This document shows positions 26,758-35,344 of a DNA stretch of 64,000 nucleotides, one piece after another. The notes below the pieces were generated by a model. The model saw nothing but the letters and a program-made list of their open reading frames with translations, had not been told where the DNA came from and ran no database searches. The stretch lies in NCBI GenBank assembly GCA_031963045.1, contig JASSUK010000004.1, forward strand, positions 1 through 64,000, read 5' to 3'. The DNA comes from JASSUD01 sp031963045 (GTDB lineage: Bacteria > Pseudomonadota > Gammaproteobacteria > Burkholderiales > Burkholderiaceae). The translations under genes and the position numbers were made by a program. Within the stretch, counting starts at the first letter, position 1, and every line of letters begins with the position of its first letter.

Positions 26758-27561
26758 ATGACTCTGCCTAAACGCCTTATTCCCTGCCTAGATGTTGCTG
26801 GAGGACGGGTGGTGAAAGGAGTAAATTTTGTCGGCCTAAGAGATGCCGGCGACCCGGTTGAACTTGCACAACGTTATGCGGATGCAGGAGCCGATGAACT
26901 CGCTTTTTTAGATATCACCGCCACATGCCAGCAACGCGACTTGCTGTTTCACGTTATTGAGGCGGTTGCCTCACGCGTCTTTATTCCTCTAACCGTGGGT
27001 GGGGGCGTGCGCACATTAGAAGATGTACAGCGCCTACTTAATGCGGGCGCAGATAAAGTCAGTGTAAATTCAGCCGCTATTGCTACCCCGGAGCTTATTG
27101 GCCAGATCAGCAATACCTATGGAGCACAATGCATCGTAGTGGCACTAGATGCAAAACGCGTTGGGCCCATTGATTCAGACCCACAACCCTTAGATAACCC
27201 CTCTTTATCCTGGCAACTTTTCACCCACGGTGGGCGCAAGGCAACAGGCTTAGATGCGGTTTTATGGGCGCAATCGATGGTGGAATGGGGGGCAGGTGAA
27301 ATTTTGCTCACCAGTATTGACCGTGATGGCAGCAAAGCGGGATTTGATTTAGCACTAACCCGTGCCGTCTCAGATGCCGTTTCTATCCCTGTGATTGCCT
27401 CAGGTGGAGTCGGATGTTTACAACACTTGGTCGAAGGTATTCAACAAGGACATGCAGATGCGGTGTTGGCTGCCAGTATTTTCCATGAGGGCCAGCACAC
27501 GCTTGAAGAAGCCAAACGTTTTATGGCGGATCATGGGATTGCAGTACGTTTGGACAATTGA
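26758..27561 (+). CDS. hisF: Imidazole glycerol phosphate synthase subunit HisF
   Basis: A 267-residue (beta-alpha)8 cyclase making IGP and AICAR from PRFAR and ammonia. The catalytic Asp in PCLDVAGGRVVKGVNF and the second Asp in DRDGSKAGFD are present, with VGGGVRTL phosphate binding. The middle (~130-150) carries a slightly long insert. Its partner hisH is not in the window. Its stop codon falls inside the motif TTGAGAACACGCCCTAG. Confidence 0.96.
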   Translation: MTLPKRLIPCLDVAGGRVVKGVNFVGLRDAGDPVELAQRYADAGADELAFLDITATCQQRDLLFHVIEAVASRVFIPLTVGGGVRTLEDVQRLLNAGADKVSVNSAAIATPELIGQISNTYGAQCIVVALDAKRVGPIDSDPQPLDNPSLSWQLFTHGGRKATGLDAVLWAQSMVEWGAGEILLTSIDRDGSKAGFDLALTRAVSDAVSIPVIASGGVGCLQHLVEGIQQGHADAVLAASIFHEGQHTLEEAKRFMADHGIAVRLDN

Positions 27562-27590
27562 GAACACGCCCTAGAACTTGGATTGAGATT

Positions 27591-28364
27591 ATGTCTACAA
27601 CGAAGCTGCAATTGCACTCAATGAATCAGGTAAAGTGGGATGCTAAAGGCCTGATACCCGCTATCGCACAAGATATGGCCAGCGGCGAAGTGCTCATGCT
27701 AGCGTGGATGAATCGCGAAGCATTAGAAAAAACTCTGGAAACAGGCTATGCCGTGTATTGGTCACGCTCACGAAATAGCCTGTGGTTTAAGGGTGAGACT
27801 TCGGGTCACACGCAGCGCGTTCATCAATTATGGCTAGATTGTGACAATGATGCATTACTACTCAAAGTAGCCGCACAAGGTGGAGTGGCTTGCCATACTG
27901 GGCGGCCTTCCTGCTTTTTTCAGCCATTGCATACCGATGCGCTCGATTCCGAAAATAAGCCCAGCAATACTCTACAAAACCCTACGCAGCCCTGTACTAC
28001 CCATTCCTCAAGCGATATTTTTCACCATCTCGCTGCCCTCATTCATGCGCGCAAAAATGGAGATTCTGCTCATTCCTATGTTGCCCGGCTTTTTGCTTTA
28101 GGCGATGATGCGATTTTGAAAAAAGTGGGTGAAGAGGCAACTGAGGTGGTATTAGCTGCTAAAGACGCAGCGCATGCAGGGGGAGAGGCCATTCAAAAAC
28201 TGATTAGTGAGATGGCTGATTTATGGTTTCACTGCCTTATTACACTTGGACGTTTTGATCTAAGTCCCGCAGCCGTATTTGAAGAATTAGAACGGCGCCA
28301 GGGCTTATCAGGCCTGGATGAGAAGGCTGCGCGCAATCAGGTATTCAATACACAGGCCTCATAA
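27591..28364 (+). CDS. hisIE: HisI-HisE fusion, histidine biosynthesis
   Basis: A 257-residue fusion for steps 2 and 3 of histidine synthesis. Residues ~10-120 are HisI, phosphoribosyl-AMP cyclohydrolase, with WSRSRNSLWFKGETSG, the metal-binding DCDNDALL and the Cys pair CHTGRPSC. A Ser/Thr/Asn-rich linker (~125-145) leads to HisE, phosphoribosyl-ATP pyrophosphatase (~145-250), with KKVGEEATEVVLAAKD. Burkholderia relatives usually have separate hisI and hisE, so the fusion is unusual here. ATG 27591 follows hisF by 29 bp. Confidence 0.93.
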   Translation: MSTTKLQLHSMNQVKWDAKGLIPAIAQDMASGEVLMLAWMNREALEKTLETGYAVYWSRSRNSLWFKGETSGHTQRVHQLWLDCDNDALLLKVAAQGGVACHTGRPSCFFQPLHTDALDSENKPSNTLQNPTQPCTTHSSSDIFHHLAALIHARKNGDSAHSYVARLFALGDDAILKKVGEEATEVVLAAKDAAHAGGEAIQKLISEMADLWFHCLITLGRFDLSPAAVFEELERRQGLSGLDEKAARNQVFNTQAS

Positions 28365-28404
28365 ATGCGCGCCAGCCACCCACCTCTTTAGAGATTAGCC
28401 TTTC

Positions 28405-28872
28405 ATGTTTGATCTTGGTATAGCTAAACTTGGAGTTATCGGCATAGTCGCGCTGATCGTGTTGGGGCCAACGCGTTTGCCGCAAGTGGCACGCACGATC
28501 GGCGCGCTACTGGGTCGAGCGCAACGGTATTTGCAGTCTGTACAAGCAGAAGTGTCTCAACAGCTTGATTTAGATGCTCTGCAGCAGGTACGAAATGGTT
28601 TACATGATGCAGCACAAACGGCCAGACAAACCTTGCATGCTACGATATATCCTTCAAGCGATGACGCTCACGCACCTCCATCTGGAAAGCCGGCACCTTT
28701 TGATATGGGCCATTGCTATCCCTTTTCTTTATCACGTTCTACACACAGCCTCAGACGCTCTTACCCCTCTCCCTTTTATCGTACCAGCGCGGCCTACCCT
28801 TCACGCGTTATTCGCTATAAACGCCATATTCATTCTCATGCAGCTCGCGCGAAGAAACACGCGCAGCAGTAA
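28405..28872 (+). CDS. tatB: Sec-independent translocase protein TatB
   Basis: A 155-residue protein with an N-terminal membrane helix (MFDLGIAKLGVIGIVALIVL), the GPTRLPQVARTIG hinge and an amphipathic helix, as in TatB; TatB with TatC forms the twin-arginine signal receptor. The C-terminal ~55 residues are basic and poorly conserved. Only 40 bp separate it from hisIE, so tatA, normally here, is absent. Confidence 0.88.
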   Translation: MFDLGIAKLGVIGIVALIVLGPTRLPQVARTIGALLGRAQRYLQSVQAEVSQQLDLDALQQVRNGLHDAAQTARQTLHATIYPSSDDAHAPPSGKPAPFDMGHCYPFSLSRSTHSLRRSYPSPFYRTSAAYPSRVIRYKRHIHSHAARAKKHAQQ

Positions 28873-28939
28873 AATATTTTTTAAAACCCCTTTATCTGAG
28901 TTTTCTAGCTAAACACGTTTCCCTACCCACTTACTCTTT

Positions 28940-29668
28940 ATGCAAGAAACTACGATTTCTCACTGGATGGAACTGCGGCAACGCCTTATTCGGGCTGGGC
29001 TTTCGATACTGCTCATTTTCTTTAGTTTAGTGTATTGGGCACCTCAGATTTTTCATCTATTGGCTCGACCTCTCCTGGCCAATCTGCCCAAAGATGGCAA
29101 GATGATGGTCACCGATGTGACGGGTTCTTTTTTTATTCCAATGAAAGTCACTTTATTAGCGGCTTTTATGTTGGCCTTGCCCTTTGTGCTTTACCAAATA
29201 TGGGCGTTTATTGCACCTGCACTCTACCCTCATGAAAAAAAGGGCGTTATTCCACTGGTGGGCAGCAGTTATATACTTTTTTTATGTGGAATGGCTTTTG
29301 CCTACTTTGCGGTATTTCCTGTGCTGTTTCAAATGATGGCGCATTACAACGCACCGCTAGAAGCGCAAATGTCAACGGATATTGAACGCTATGTCAGTCT
29401 TACACTCAGTCTTTTTATGGCGTTTGGGGTCACGTTTGAAATCCCACTGGTTGTGGTACTTTTTGTAAGAACTGGCTTGCTAACCTTGAGCCGCCTTAAG
29501 GCTATGCGCCCTTATGTGATCGTGGGCGCTTTTATTCTGTCGGCTATCATTACCCCTCCAGACGTTTTCTCTCAGCTGTTGCTGGCTATTCCGCTTATAT
29601 TGCTTTATGAAATTGGGCTCTTTGTCGCCCGTTTCTTCCAACCCACCCCGTCGCCAGAAGCGGTGTAA
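28940..29668 (+). CDS. tatC: Sec-independent translocase protein TatC
   Basis: A 242-residue protein with six transmembrane helices, the core receptor for twin-arginine signal peptides. It has SHWMELRQRLIRA at the N terminus, FALPFVLYQIWAFIAPALYPHEKK-like sequence (~85-105) and the LSAIITPPDVFSQ segment (~195-207). It lies 67 bp after tatB. The stop codon is followed by a family A repeat. Confidence 0.95.
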   Translation: MQETTISHWMELRQRLIRAGLSILLIFFSLVYWAPQIFHLLARPLLANLPKDGKMMVTDVTGSFFIPMKVTLLAAFMLALPFVLYQIWAFIAPALYPHEKKGVIPLVGSSYILFLCGMAFAYFAVFPVLFQMMAHYNAPLEAQMSTDIERYVSLTLSLFMAFGVTFEIPLVVVLFVRTGLLTLSRLKAMRPYVIVGAFILSAIITPPDVFSQLLLAIPLILLYEIGLFVARFFQPTPSPEAV

Positions 29669-29671
29669 CCT

Positions 29672-29886
29672 CATAGGTTAGTGGTGGGCAATGTTCCCCA
29701 ACATGCGCGCCTGATGACCTGCTCACCGATTATTGAAAAACAAATAGAACGGTAGGTTGGTGGTGAGGTACGAACCCCAACATGCGCACCACTTACTTTT
29801 AATCTTTGCTTTTAGCAATGGATAAGCAGGCTTTCAAGAACACTGTGGCATGCATGTTGGGGTTCCTTCGTCACCCCAACCTACTA
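29672..29886. repeat. Family A repeat, extended copy
   Basis: A first arm (TTAGTGGTGGGCAATG) is followed by a complete inverted pair from about 29750 (GGTAGGTTGGTGGTGAGG) to 29885. It fills the gap between the convergent tatC and hisC genes and reaches the hisC stop codon, so the end of hisC overlaps it. Confidence 0.8.
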
Positions 29887-30980
29887 GTAGGCATAGCGCT
29901 TAAGGCGGTATGTATGCCTTTTATTAATTGATCATTCTCTTCTGGTCGGCCTATGGTCAGGCGTAAACACTGGTGTAGCAGCGGGTGAGCCGCGCTTACA
30001 TTTTTAACTAAAATACGTTGTTTAAGTAGCGACTCGAAAATAAAAGAAGCATCGGGCACACGTACTAGTAAAAAATTCCCTGCGCTCGGATACACCGTAA
30101 TCGTTTTCCCCACCTCAGACTGTGCACTCAGTGCTGCACTCAAACGTGCACGTTCCGAACATAGCTGTTGCGCCTGCGCATTTAAAACATCGATGTGGTC
30201 TAGCGCATAACTAGAGGCAATTTGCGTCAGCACATTAATATTGTAGGGGGGACGCACTTTATCTAACTGGGTAAGCCACTGCGGTGAGCCCGCAAGGTAA
30301 CCTAAGCGAATACCCGCTAGTCCTAACTTAGAAAAAGTGCGCATCAGGAGTACATTGTCAAATTCCTGTAAACGCGGCATCCAACTAGTAGGCGAAAAAG
30401 GTCCATATGCCTCATCCATCACCACCAAACTTGAAGGCGCAGCACGGATAAGCTGCTCTATTTCCGCCTCGTTATACAAAGTACCTGTGGGGTTATTGGG
30501 ATTGGCTAGAAAAATAAGTGCAGGAGCATGCTCTTTAATCGCAGCCTGCATCGCCACTTGATCCAAGCTAAAGTCTGGTAAAAGCGGCACGCCAATAAAC
30601 TCTATCTGCGCTTGACGCGCGAGCAGTTCAAACATCACAAAACCAGGCACAGGGGCTATAACCTTTGCACCCGGTTTTGCACACGCCACCATTAAAAGAC
30701 TAATAATTTCATCCGAACCATTACCTAGCAACACGTCACATCCTGGTGCTACATGCATGGTCCGTTTTATTTTTTCGATAAGCTCCAGCGGACGAGGAGC
30801 CGGGTAACGATTCAATGCAGCTTCCCCTAAACGCTGACCCAACTCCTGCGCTAGCGTAGCGGGTAGCGTGAACGGATTTTCCATTGCATCGAGCTTAATA
30901 AAGCCTTCGGCACAAGGTACAGCGTAGCTTGAAGCTTCGAGAATATCTGTACGGATCAAAGTATGGGGTGAGCAGTGCAT
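29871..30980 (-). CDS. hisC: Histidinol-phosphate aminotransferase
   Basis: A 369-residue class II PLP aminotransferase converting imidazole-acetol phosphate to histidinol phosphate. The PLP lysine is Lys218 in RTFSKLGLAGIRLGYL; LANPNNPTG (~158-166) and MDEAYG (~188-193) are intact. ATG 30980 gives the normal start; the upstream open frame overlaps the dusA 3' end and is not coding. It begins 5 bp after the dusA stop, so the two are co-transcribed. Confidence 0.95.
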   Translation of the reverse strand: MHCSPHTLIRTDILEASSYAVPCAEGFIKLDAMENPFTLPATLAQELGQRLGEAALNRYPAPRPLELIEKIKRTMHVAPGCDVLLGNGSDEIISLLMVACAKPGAKVIAPVPGFVMFELLARQAQIEFIGVPLLPDFSLDQVAMQAAIKEHAPALIFLANPNNPTGTLYNEAEIEQLIRAAPSSLVVMDEAYGPFSPTSWMPRLQEFDNVLLMRTFSKLGLAGIRLGYLAGSPQWLTQLDKVRPPYNINVLTQIASSYALDHIDVLNAQAQQLCSERARLSAALSAQSEVGKTITVYPSAGNFLLVRVPDASFIFESLLKQRILVKNVSAAHPLLHQCLRLTIGRPEENDQLIKGIHTALSAMPTSRLG

Positions 30981-30985
30981 AATTT

Positions 30986-32104
30986 TCACAAAAGAAGGTC
31001 GGCCTGCATATTCGCCAGGGCAACATCGAAAAGACTGACGTCGGCTTGCGCTAACCCCGTGTGTTCTGACAGCGTGCGCCGCCAATGGCGAGCGCCTGAA
31101 CAACCATGGTACAGACCCAATACATGGCGTGTAATAGCGCCCAAATAGGTCCCACGTTGGAGTTCCTGATTGGCATATGCTTTGAGTTGTTCAACAATCT
31201 CTGCACGCGTGTTAGGCACGCTATTGTTTTGGCTTACAGACGGTATAGAGTTAGCTAGATCTGCATGGGGGCGTGCATCCAAGCGCTCCGGGTAAAACCA
31301 GGAATCCACTTGCGACAATATCCACGGAGTATGGTAAGCCTGCCGCCCTAGCATTACGCCATCCACATGGTGCAGATGGGTTTTCGCCTCTTCTAGCGTA
31401 GTAACGCCACCATTTAAAATAATAGTGAGGTGGGGAAAATCGCGTTTTACCCGATACGCATATTCATACTTCAGCGGCGGAATTTCGCGATTTTGCTTGG
31501 GGTTAAGCCCTTTTAAAACGGCTTTGCGCGCATGAACGATAAAAGTATCGCACCCTGCCTGTGCTACGGTCCCAATAAAATCTCGCAAAAATCCATAGTC
31601 CGATTCACTAGGCTGCGCTTGTTGGGCAACGGTTTTATCCAATAGGGTGTCGCGCTGCGCAATGCCAATGCGATGCTTAACGGTAATAGGCAAATCCGAT
31701 GCTTCGCGCATAGCTTGAACGCACTGTGCAACAAGCTTTGGTTCGTCCATTAAACACGCACCAAACGAGCCGCGTTGCACGCGCTCAGAGGGGCAACCAC
31801 AATTCAGATTGATTTCATCATATTGCCACTCTCGGGCTAATCGCGCGCAGTGCGCTAGGTCTTTGGGATCACTTCCACCGAGTTGTAACGCCAAAGGATG
31901 TTCTTGTGGATTGCATGCAAGGTGGCGAGCAATATCTCCATGCAACAGTGCTCCGCTCGTAACCATCTCGGTATACAAGCGTGCTTTATGAGTAAGCAAG
32001 CGGTGAAAAAACCGGCAGTGCCGGTCTGTCCAATCCAACATGGGCGCCACACAAATACGGTGACTTCCTTCTTCTAGTTTGGTTGTATTTAATAGGTGAC
32101 TCAT
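30986..32104 (-). CDS. dusA: tRNA-dihydrouridine synthase DusA
   Basis: A 372-residue FMN enzyme reducing uridine 20/20a in the tRNA D-loop. It has the barrel start ICVAPMLDWTDRHCRFF, the catalytic Cys in NCGCPSERV (residues 101-109) and GGVTTLEEA near the FMN phosphate. The RFF/TEMVTSGALLHGD pattern favours DusA over DusB. ATG 32104 is chosen; the open frame upstream (FVPHHQPT) comes from a family A repeat. Confidence 0.93.
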   Translation of the reverse strand: MSHLLNTTKLEEGSHRICVAPMLDWTDRHCRFFHRLLTHKARLYTEMVTSGALLHGDIARHLACNPQEHPLALQLGGSDPKDLAHCARLAREWQYDEINLNCGCPSERVQRGSFGACLMDEPKLVAQCVQAMREASDLPITVKHRIGIAQRDTLLDKTVAQQAQPSESDYGFLRDFIGTVAQAGCDTFIVHARKAVLKGLNPKQNREIPPLKYEYAYRVKRDFPHLTIILNGGVTTLEEAKTHLHHVDGVMLGRQAYHTPWILSQVDSWFYPERLDARPHADLANSIPSVSQNNSVPNTRAEIVEQLKAYANQELQRGTYLGAITRHVLGLYHGCSGARHWRRTLSEHTGLAQADVSLFDVALANMQADLLL

Positions 32105-32144
32105 GTGGTTTTTTGCGTGGCCAGCGTTACATCCAAAAATGGGG

Positions 32145-32278
32145 GTAGGTTGGTGGTGAGGTACGAACCCCAACATGATAACCAATGGCCTTTTAAAACC
32201 TGCATATGCAGGCCAAAAGCGATGATTACAAGTCGGTGGTGCGCATGTTGGGGCTCCTTCGTCACCACCAACCTACCG
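32145..32278. repeat. Family A repeat, first of a tandem pair
   Basis: An inverted pair with arms GTAGGTTGGTGGTGAGGTAC and CACCACCAACCTACC. The centre contains the palindrome CCTGCATATGCAGG. Confidence 0.85.
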
Positions 32279-32284
32279 TTCATT

Positions 32285-32416
32285 GTAGGTTGGGGTGAGG
32301 TACGAACCCCAACATGATGACCGCTGTCCTTTTAAAGCCTGCATATGCAGGCCAAAAGCGATGATCAAAAGTCGGTGGCGTACATGTTGGGGTTCCTTCG
32401 TCACCACCAACCTACG
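32285..32416. repeat. Family A repeat, second of a tandem pair
   Basis: A near-identical inverted pair directly after the previous one, again with CCTGCATATGCAGG in the centre. Together they fill the 333 bp between the polyferredoxin and dusA genes. Confidence 0.85.
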
Positions 32417-32437
32417 AGAAATTGCAAAGAGTGCGTA

Positions 32438-33883
32438 CTACCAAAGGTAAAACATAAGCACCCAAGCGCTATTGGCCCAAGCCAGTGCTAAAGTGACCCA
32501 GCCAAGCCCTAACACGCGCTGTTTCCAGGAAGCGGTATAACGCCCCAATACCCGCCAAGCTAGCCAAATACTCCATAACGTAGAGCCTAATAGCAAAGCA
32601 AAGCGCAGTGCAGGAACCCAGCTTACATTGATGTGCTCAGCACGCAATATCGTTACGGTGGTGGCAGAGAGTCCAATAAATACACCACATCCAGCCAGAG
32701 GAATCAGTGCCTGTGTAATATGGTTAAATCGTTGCAGTGACCAAGCACCTACTGAACGTGTTGCAGCGGCTAACAAGAGTGAAAGTAGGGTTCCGTATAC
32801 TAGAGCGGTGGTTAATGCATAGACTAGAAATGTCCCGCCATCGAGCCAGCTGAAGATGTCATTTTGATCTGGGTAATGGGTCAATATAAACCAGGGTGCA
32901 TTGGTCGCTAGCGGCCACAATATGTCGTGTTCAACAAGCCAGCCTGCTGCCATTTGTTTTATAGCAATAAACCAAGGGCTCATTGTCCAATGAAAGGCGC
33001 CAATGGCAATACCCATCAAACCATACAAAATGAGCGCGCTATCCCAAGTACTAGCTTGCTTGTCACCCCAATCTACAATTTCAGAGGAAGGGGAGCGAGA
33101 GGAGAGTGCAATCGCTCCTCGATAACCACTACAACGGCCACACATATGACATTGCGCCCCTCCTTTCATATGGCGTAATGGCACAAGAGGAGCGCAATTG
33201 ACAGGGAGGCCGCCGGGATGCTCAGCAACGTGCGTTTTGTAAGAGCGTCGCCATGCCTCTTCATCCACTTTGAAATGCAGGGGTGCCAGGCGTGAGAGCA
33301 GCCCAAAAACCCCGTTAACGGGGCAGAGATATTTACACCATACGCGCTTTTCACGACCATAAATGAAACCGATGATCATGGCGGCAACCGTAGAACCGCC
33401 TAGTACGATTAAGACGGCTTTGGGGTATTGGTATACGCTAACCATCTGACCATAGAGTGTAGTCAGGCCAAACGCCACAAAAGGCCAACCTCCCCAGCGC
33501 AACCAATGCGGGATGGCGCGCCCTAGGCCATGACGGCTTGCAAATTCTGTCAATGTGCCTTCCGGGCAAAGCACTCCACACCAGGTCCGGCCTATTACCA
33601 CCATCGAGAGCAGCACAAAGGGCCACCATATACCCCAGAAAGCAAACTGGGCGAATAAGGTTAGATTAGTCCATACATGGGCAACGCCGCTAGGCAAAGG
33701 TCGGATAGCCGGAATAATCAGCAAAATGGCATAGGCCAATACAATGACCCATTGAATCAGCCGAATAGCGCTGGCATGACGGCGCACCCACTCCCCAAGA
33801 CGGCCCAATTTACTCAAGCCAATTATGTCTTTGGGAGGGGGAGAAAATGAAACAGGAGAGGGGGGCCTGCACACCGTAGTCAT
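32438..33883 (-). CDS. Membrane 4Fe-4S polyferredoxin
   Basis: A 481-residue inner-membrane protein with roughly 8-10 hydrophobic segments and ferredoxin-type cysteine clusters: RTWCGVLCPEG (~101-111), WCKYLCPVNG (~182-191) and AQCHMCGRC (~246-254). It resembles the NapH/NosR/CcoG-type electron-transfer proteins and FtrD of the Burkholderia FtrABCD ferrous-iron importer. No FTR1 permease or cupredoxin gene is adjacent, so an iron-uptake role is only a possibility. It lies 54 bp after bamB on the same strand. Confidence 0.75.
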   Translation of the reverse strand: MTTVCRPPSPVSFSPPPKDIIGLSKLGRLGEWVRRHASAIRLIQWVIVLAYAILLIIPAIRPLPSGVAHVWTNLTLFAQFAFWGIWWPFVLLSMVVIGRTWCGVLCPEGTLTEFASRHGLGRAIPHWLRWGGWPFVAFGLTTLYGQMVSVYQYPKAVLIVLGGSTVAAMIIGFIYGREKRVWCKYLCPVNGVFGLLSRLAPLHFKVDEEAWRRSYKTHVAEHPGGLPVNCAPLVPLRHMKGGAQCHMCGRCSGYRGAIALSSRSPSSEIVDWGDKQASTWDSALILYGLMGIAIGAFHWTMSPWFIAIKQMAAGWLVEHDILWPLATNAPWFILTHYPDQNDIFSWLDGGTFLVYALTTALVYGTLLSLLLAAATRSVGAWSLQRFNHITQALIPLAGCGVFIGLSATTVTILRAEHINVSWVPALRFALLLGSTLWSIWLAWRVLGRYTASWKQRVLGLGWVTLALAWANSAWVLMFYLW

Positions 33884-33925
33884 ACGTCAAGTATTTCCGT
33901 CAATTTTGGCCGACTGTTATGCGTT

Positions 33926-33941
33926 TTAGGGCATGCCCTAA
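33926..33941. repeat. Perfect palindrome TTAGGGCATGCCCTAA
   Basis: Identical to the copy at 13257-13272. It contains the stop codon of bamB. Confidence 0.6.
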
Positions 33942-35110
33942 GGCTTTTTGAATCCATACAACTGGCCGCCTTGTGTCTGGACAACGGCTATATCATCTAC
34001 AACAACAGGCTGTGTGGCAATAGCATGGTGATCTACTTGTAAGCGCGCGACAGGTTTGCCGTCATCAAGAGATAAGACATAGACCCGTCCTTTTCGGTCA
34101 CCAACTAGAACCTGGTTTTCTAGAATCAAAGGCGCACTTAAACCTTGGCCACGAAACAAGGTATTTTGCCAGTGCAGTCGACCTTCTACTGCGTCATAGG
34201 ATCGCACTATAGAATGATCGTCCACTACGACTAAATGGGTTCCATTTTGATCCAGCCCCACCGAGCTGGACAAAGGGGCTTCCCATACCGGCTCGCCATT
34301 TTGTGCATCAAAGCATGCTAATTGGCCCTGGAAGGTCACCGCGCAAGTCTCACGCCCAACCAAAGTAGGCGTGCCCACTACATCGTTAATGCGCTCTACT
34401 TCGGTAAAACCACGAGGCCAAGCAACGGGCGTTTCCCAGTAGGCTTGACCTGTTTGAGCACTGATTGCAGCGAGAGAGCCGCCTGGAAATCCTGCAATTA
34501 CCGCATTGGGACCCGCCCATCGCATGCCTTGGCTTGCATGTAAAATCAAAGAAGGTGCCTGGTGTTGATACACCCATTGAGGCGTTCCGGTTTGGGCATT
34601 AAACGCATGAATGCGCCCATCTATTGCGCGCACTAAAACCCTGTTATAGCCTACGAGCGGAGGACTGAGTAACGCCCCCTGTATATTTGCCCGCCAGAGC
34701 AACTCGCCCTTTTCATCCAGTGTATAGACCCATCCATCCAGGCTGCCTACAGCAGTGTAATGGCCATCGCTCCCTACCCCTGCGGATAATGTAACACCGA
34801 GCTTTTTCTGCCAGACCACACTTCCCTGCTTCGCCTCTACCTTTGTAATATTTCCGTCACGCGTAGCTGCATATATCGCTCCATCCACCGCAACAGGCTG
34901 AAAGAAATCCGGCCCACCTTTGCCCAGTGCAAGTTTCCAAAGCGGTTGAATATGCGGTATTGCTAAGTTTTTTAGCGGCTTATCAGAAGGTGATTGCGTA
35001 GGCGCACTGGAGCACGCAGCGAGCAATGCAGCTAAGGTGCACAAGCACAGAAACCGCATGCTGCGTGTAGTCTGCTGTGTTTTATTTAAAACAGCCTTTA
35101 TTAAAGACAT
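33938..35110 (-). CDS. bamB: Outer membrane assembly lipoprotein BamB
   Basis: A 390-residue lipoprotein of the BAM complex that helps insert beta-barrel proteins. The lipobox LLAAC places the lipidated cysteine at residue 33 from ATG 35110 (16 from the alternative ATG 35059). The remainder is an eight-bladed propeller of PQQ-like repeats (GKVYALDAQ-type: GWVYTLDEKGELLW, GRIHAFNAQTGTPQW, GQLACFDAQNGEPVW). It follows the yfgM-like gene as in relatives, but der, the usual next gene, is missing. Confidence 0.94.
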   Translation of the reverse strand: MSLIKAVLNKTQQTTRSMRFLCLCTLAALLAACSSAPTQSPSDKPLKNLAIPHIQPLWKLALGKGGPDFFQPVAVDGAIYAATRDGNITKVEAKQGSVVWQKKLGVTLSAGVGSDGHYTAVGSLDGWVYTLDEKGELLWRANIQGALLSPPLVGYNRVLVRAIDGRIHAFNAQTGTPQWVYQHQAPSLILHASQGMRWAGPNAVIAGFPGGSLAAISAQTGQAYWETPVAWPRGFTEVERINDVVGTPTLVGRETCAVTFQGQLACFDAQNGEPVWEAPLSSSVGLDQNGTHLVVVDDHSIVRSYDAVEGRLHWQNTLFRGQGLSAPLILENQVLVGDRKGRVYVLSLDDGKPVARLQVDHHAIATQPVVVDDIAVVQTQGGQLYGFKKP

Positions 35111-35142
35111 ATCGTAACAAGACCACTTAAAAGAGAAAGGAA

Positions 35143-35319
35143 TGTCGGTGGTGTGCATGTTGGGGTTCCTTCGTCACCACCAACCTACCGTTCATTGTAG
35201 ATTGGTGGTGAGGCACGAACCCCAACATAATGACCGCTGTCCTTTTGAAACCTGCATATGCAGGATTACAAGTCGGTAGTGCGCATGTTGGGGTTCCTTC
35301 GTCACCACCAACCTACCGT
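35143..35319. repeat. Family A repeat, one and a half copies
   Basis: A right-hand arm (35143-35190) is followed by a full inverted pair (about 35195-35319) with CCTGCATATGCAGG in the centre. It separates bamB from the yfgM-like gene although both belong to one ancestral operon. Confidence 0.85.
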
Positions 35320-35344
35320 ATATATAGGTCAAAGCAGATAAACC

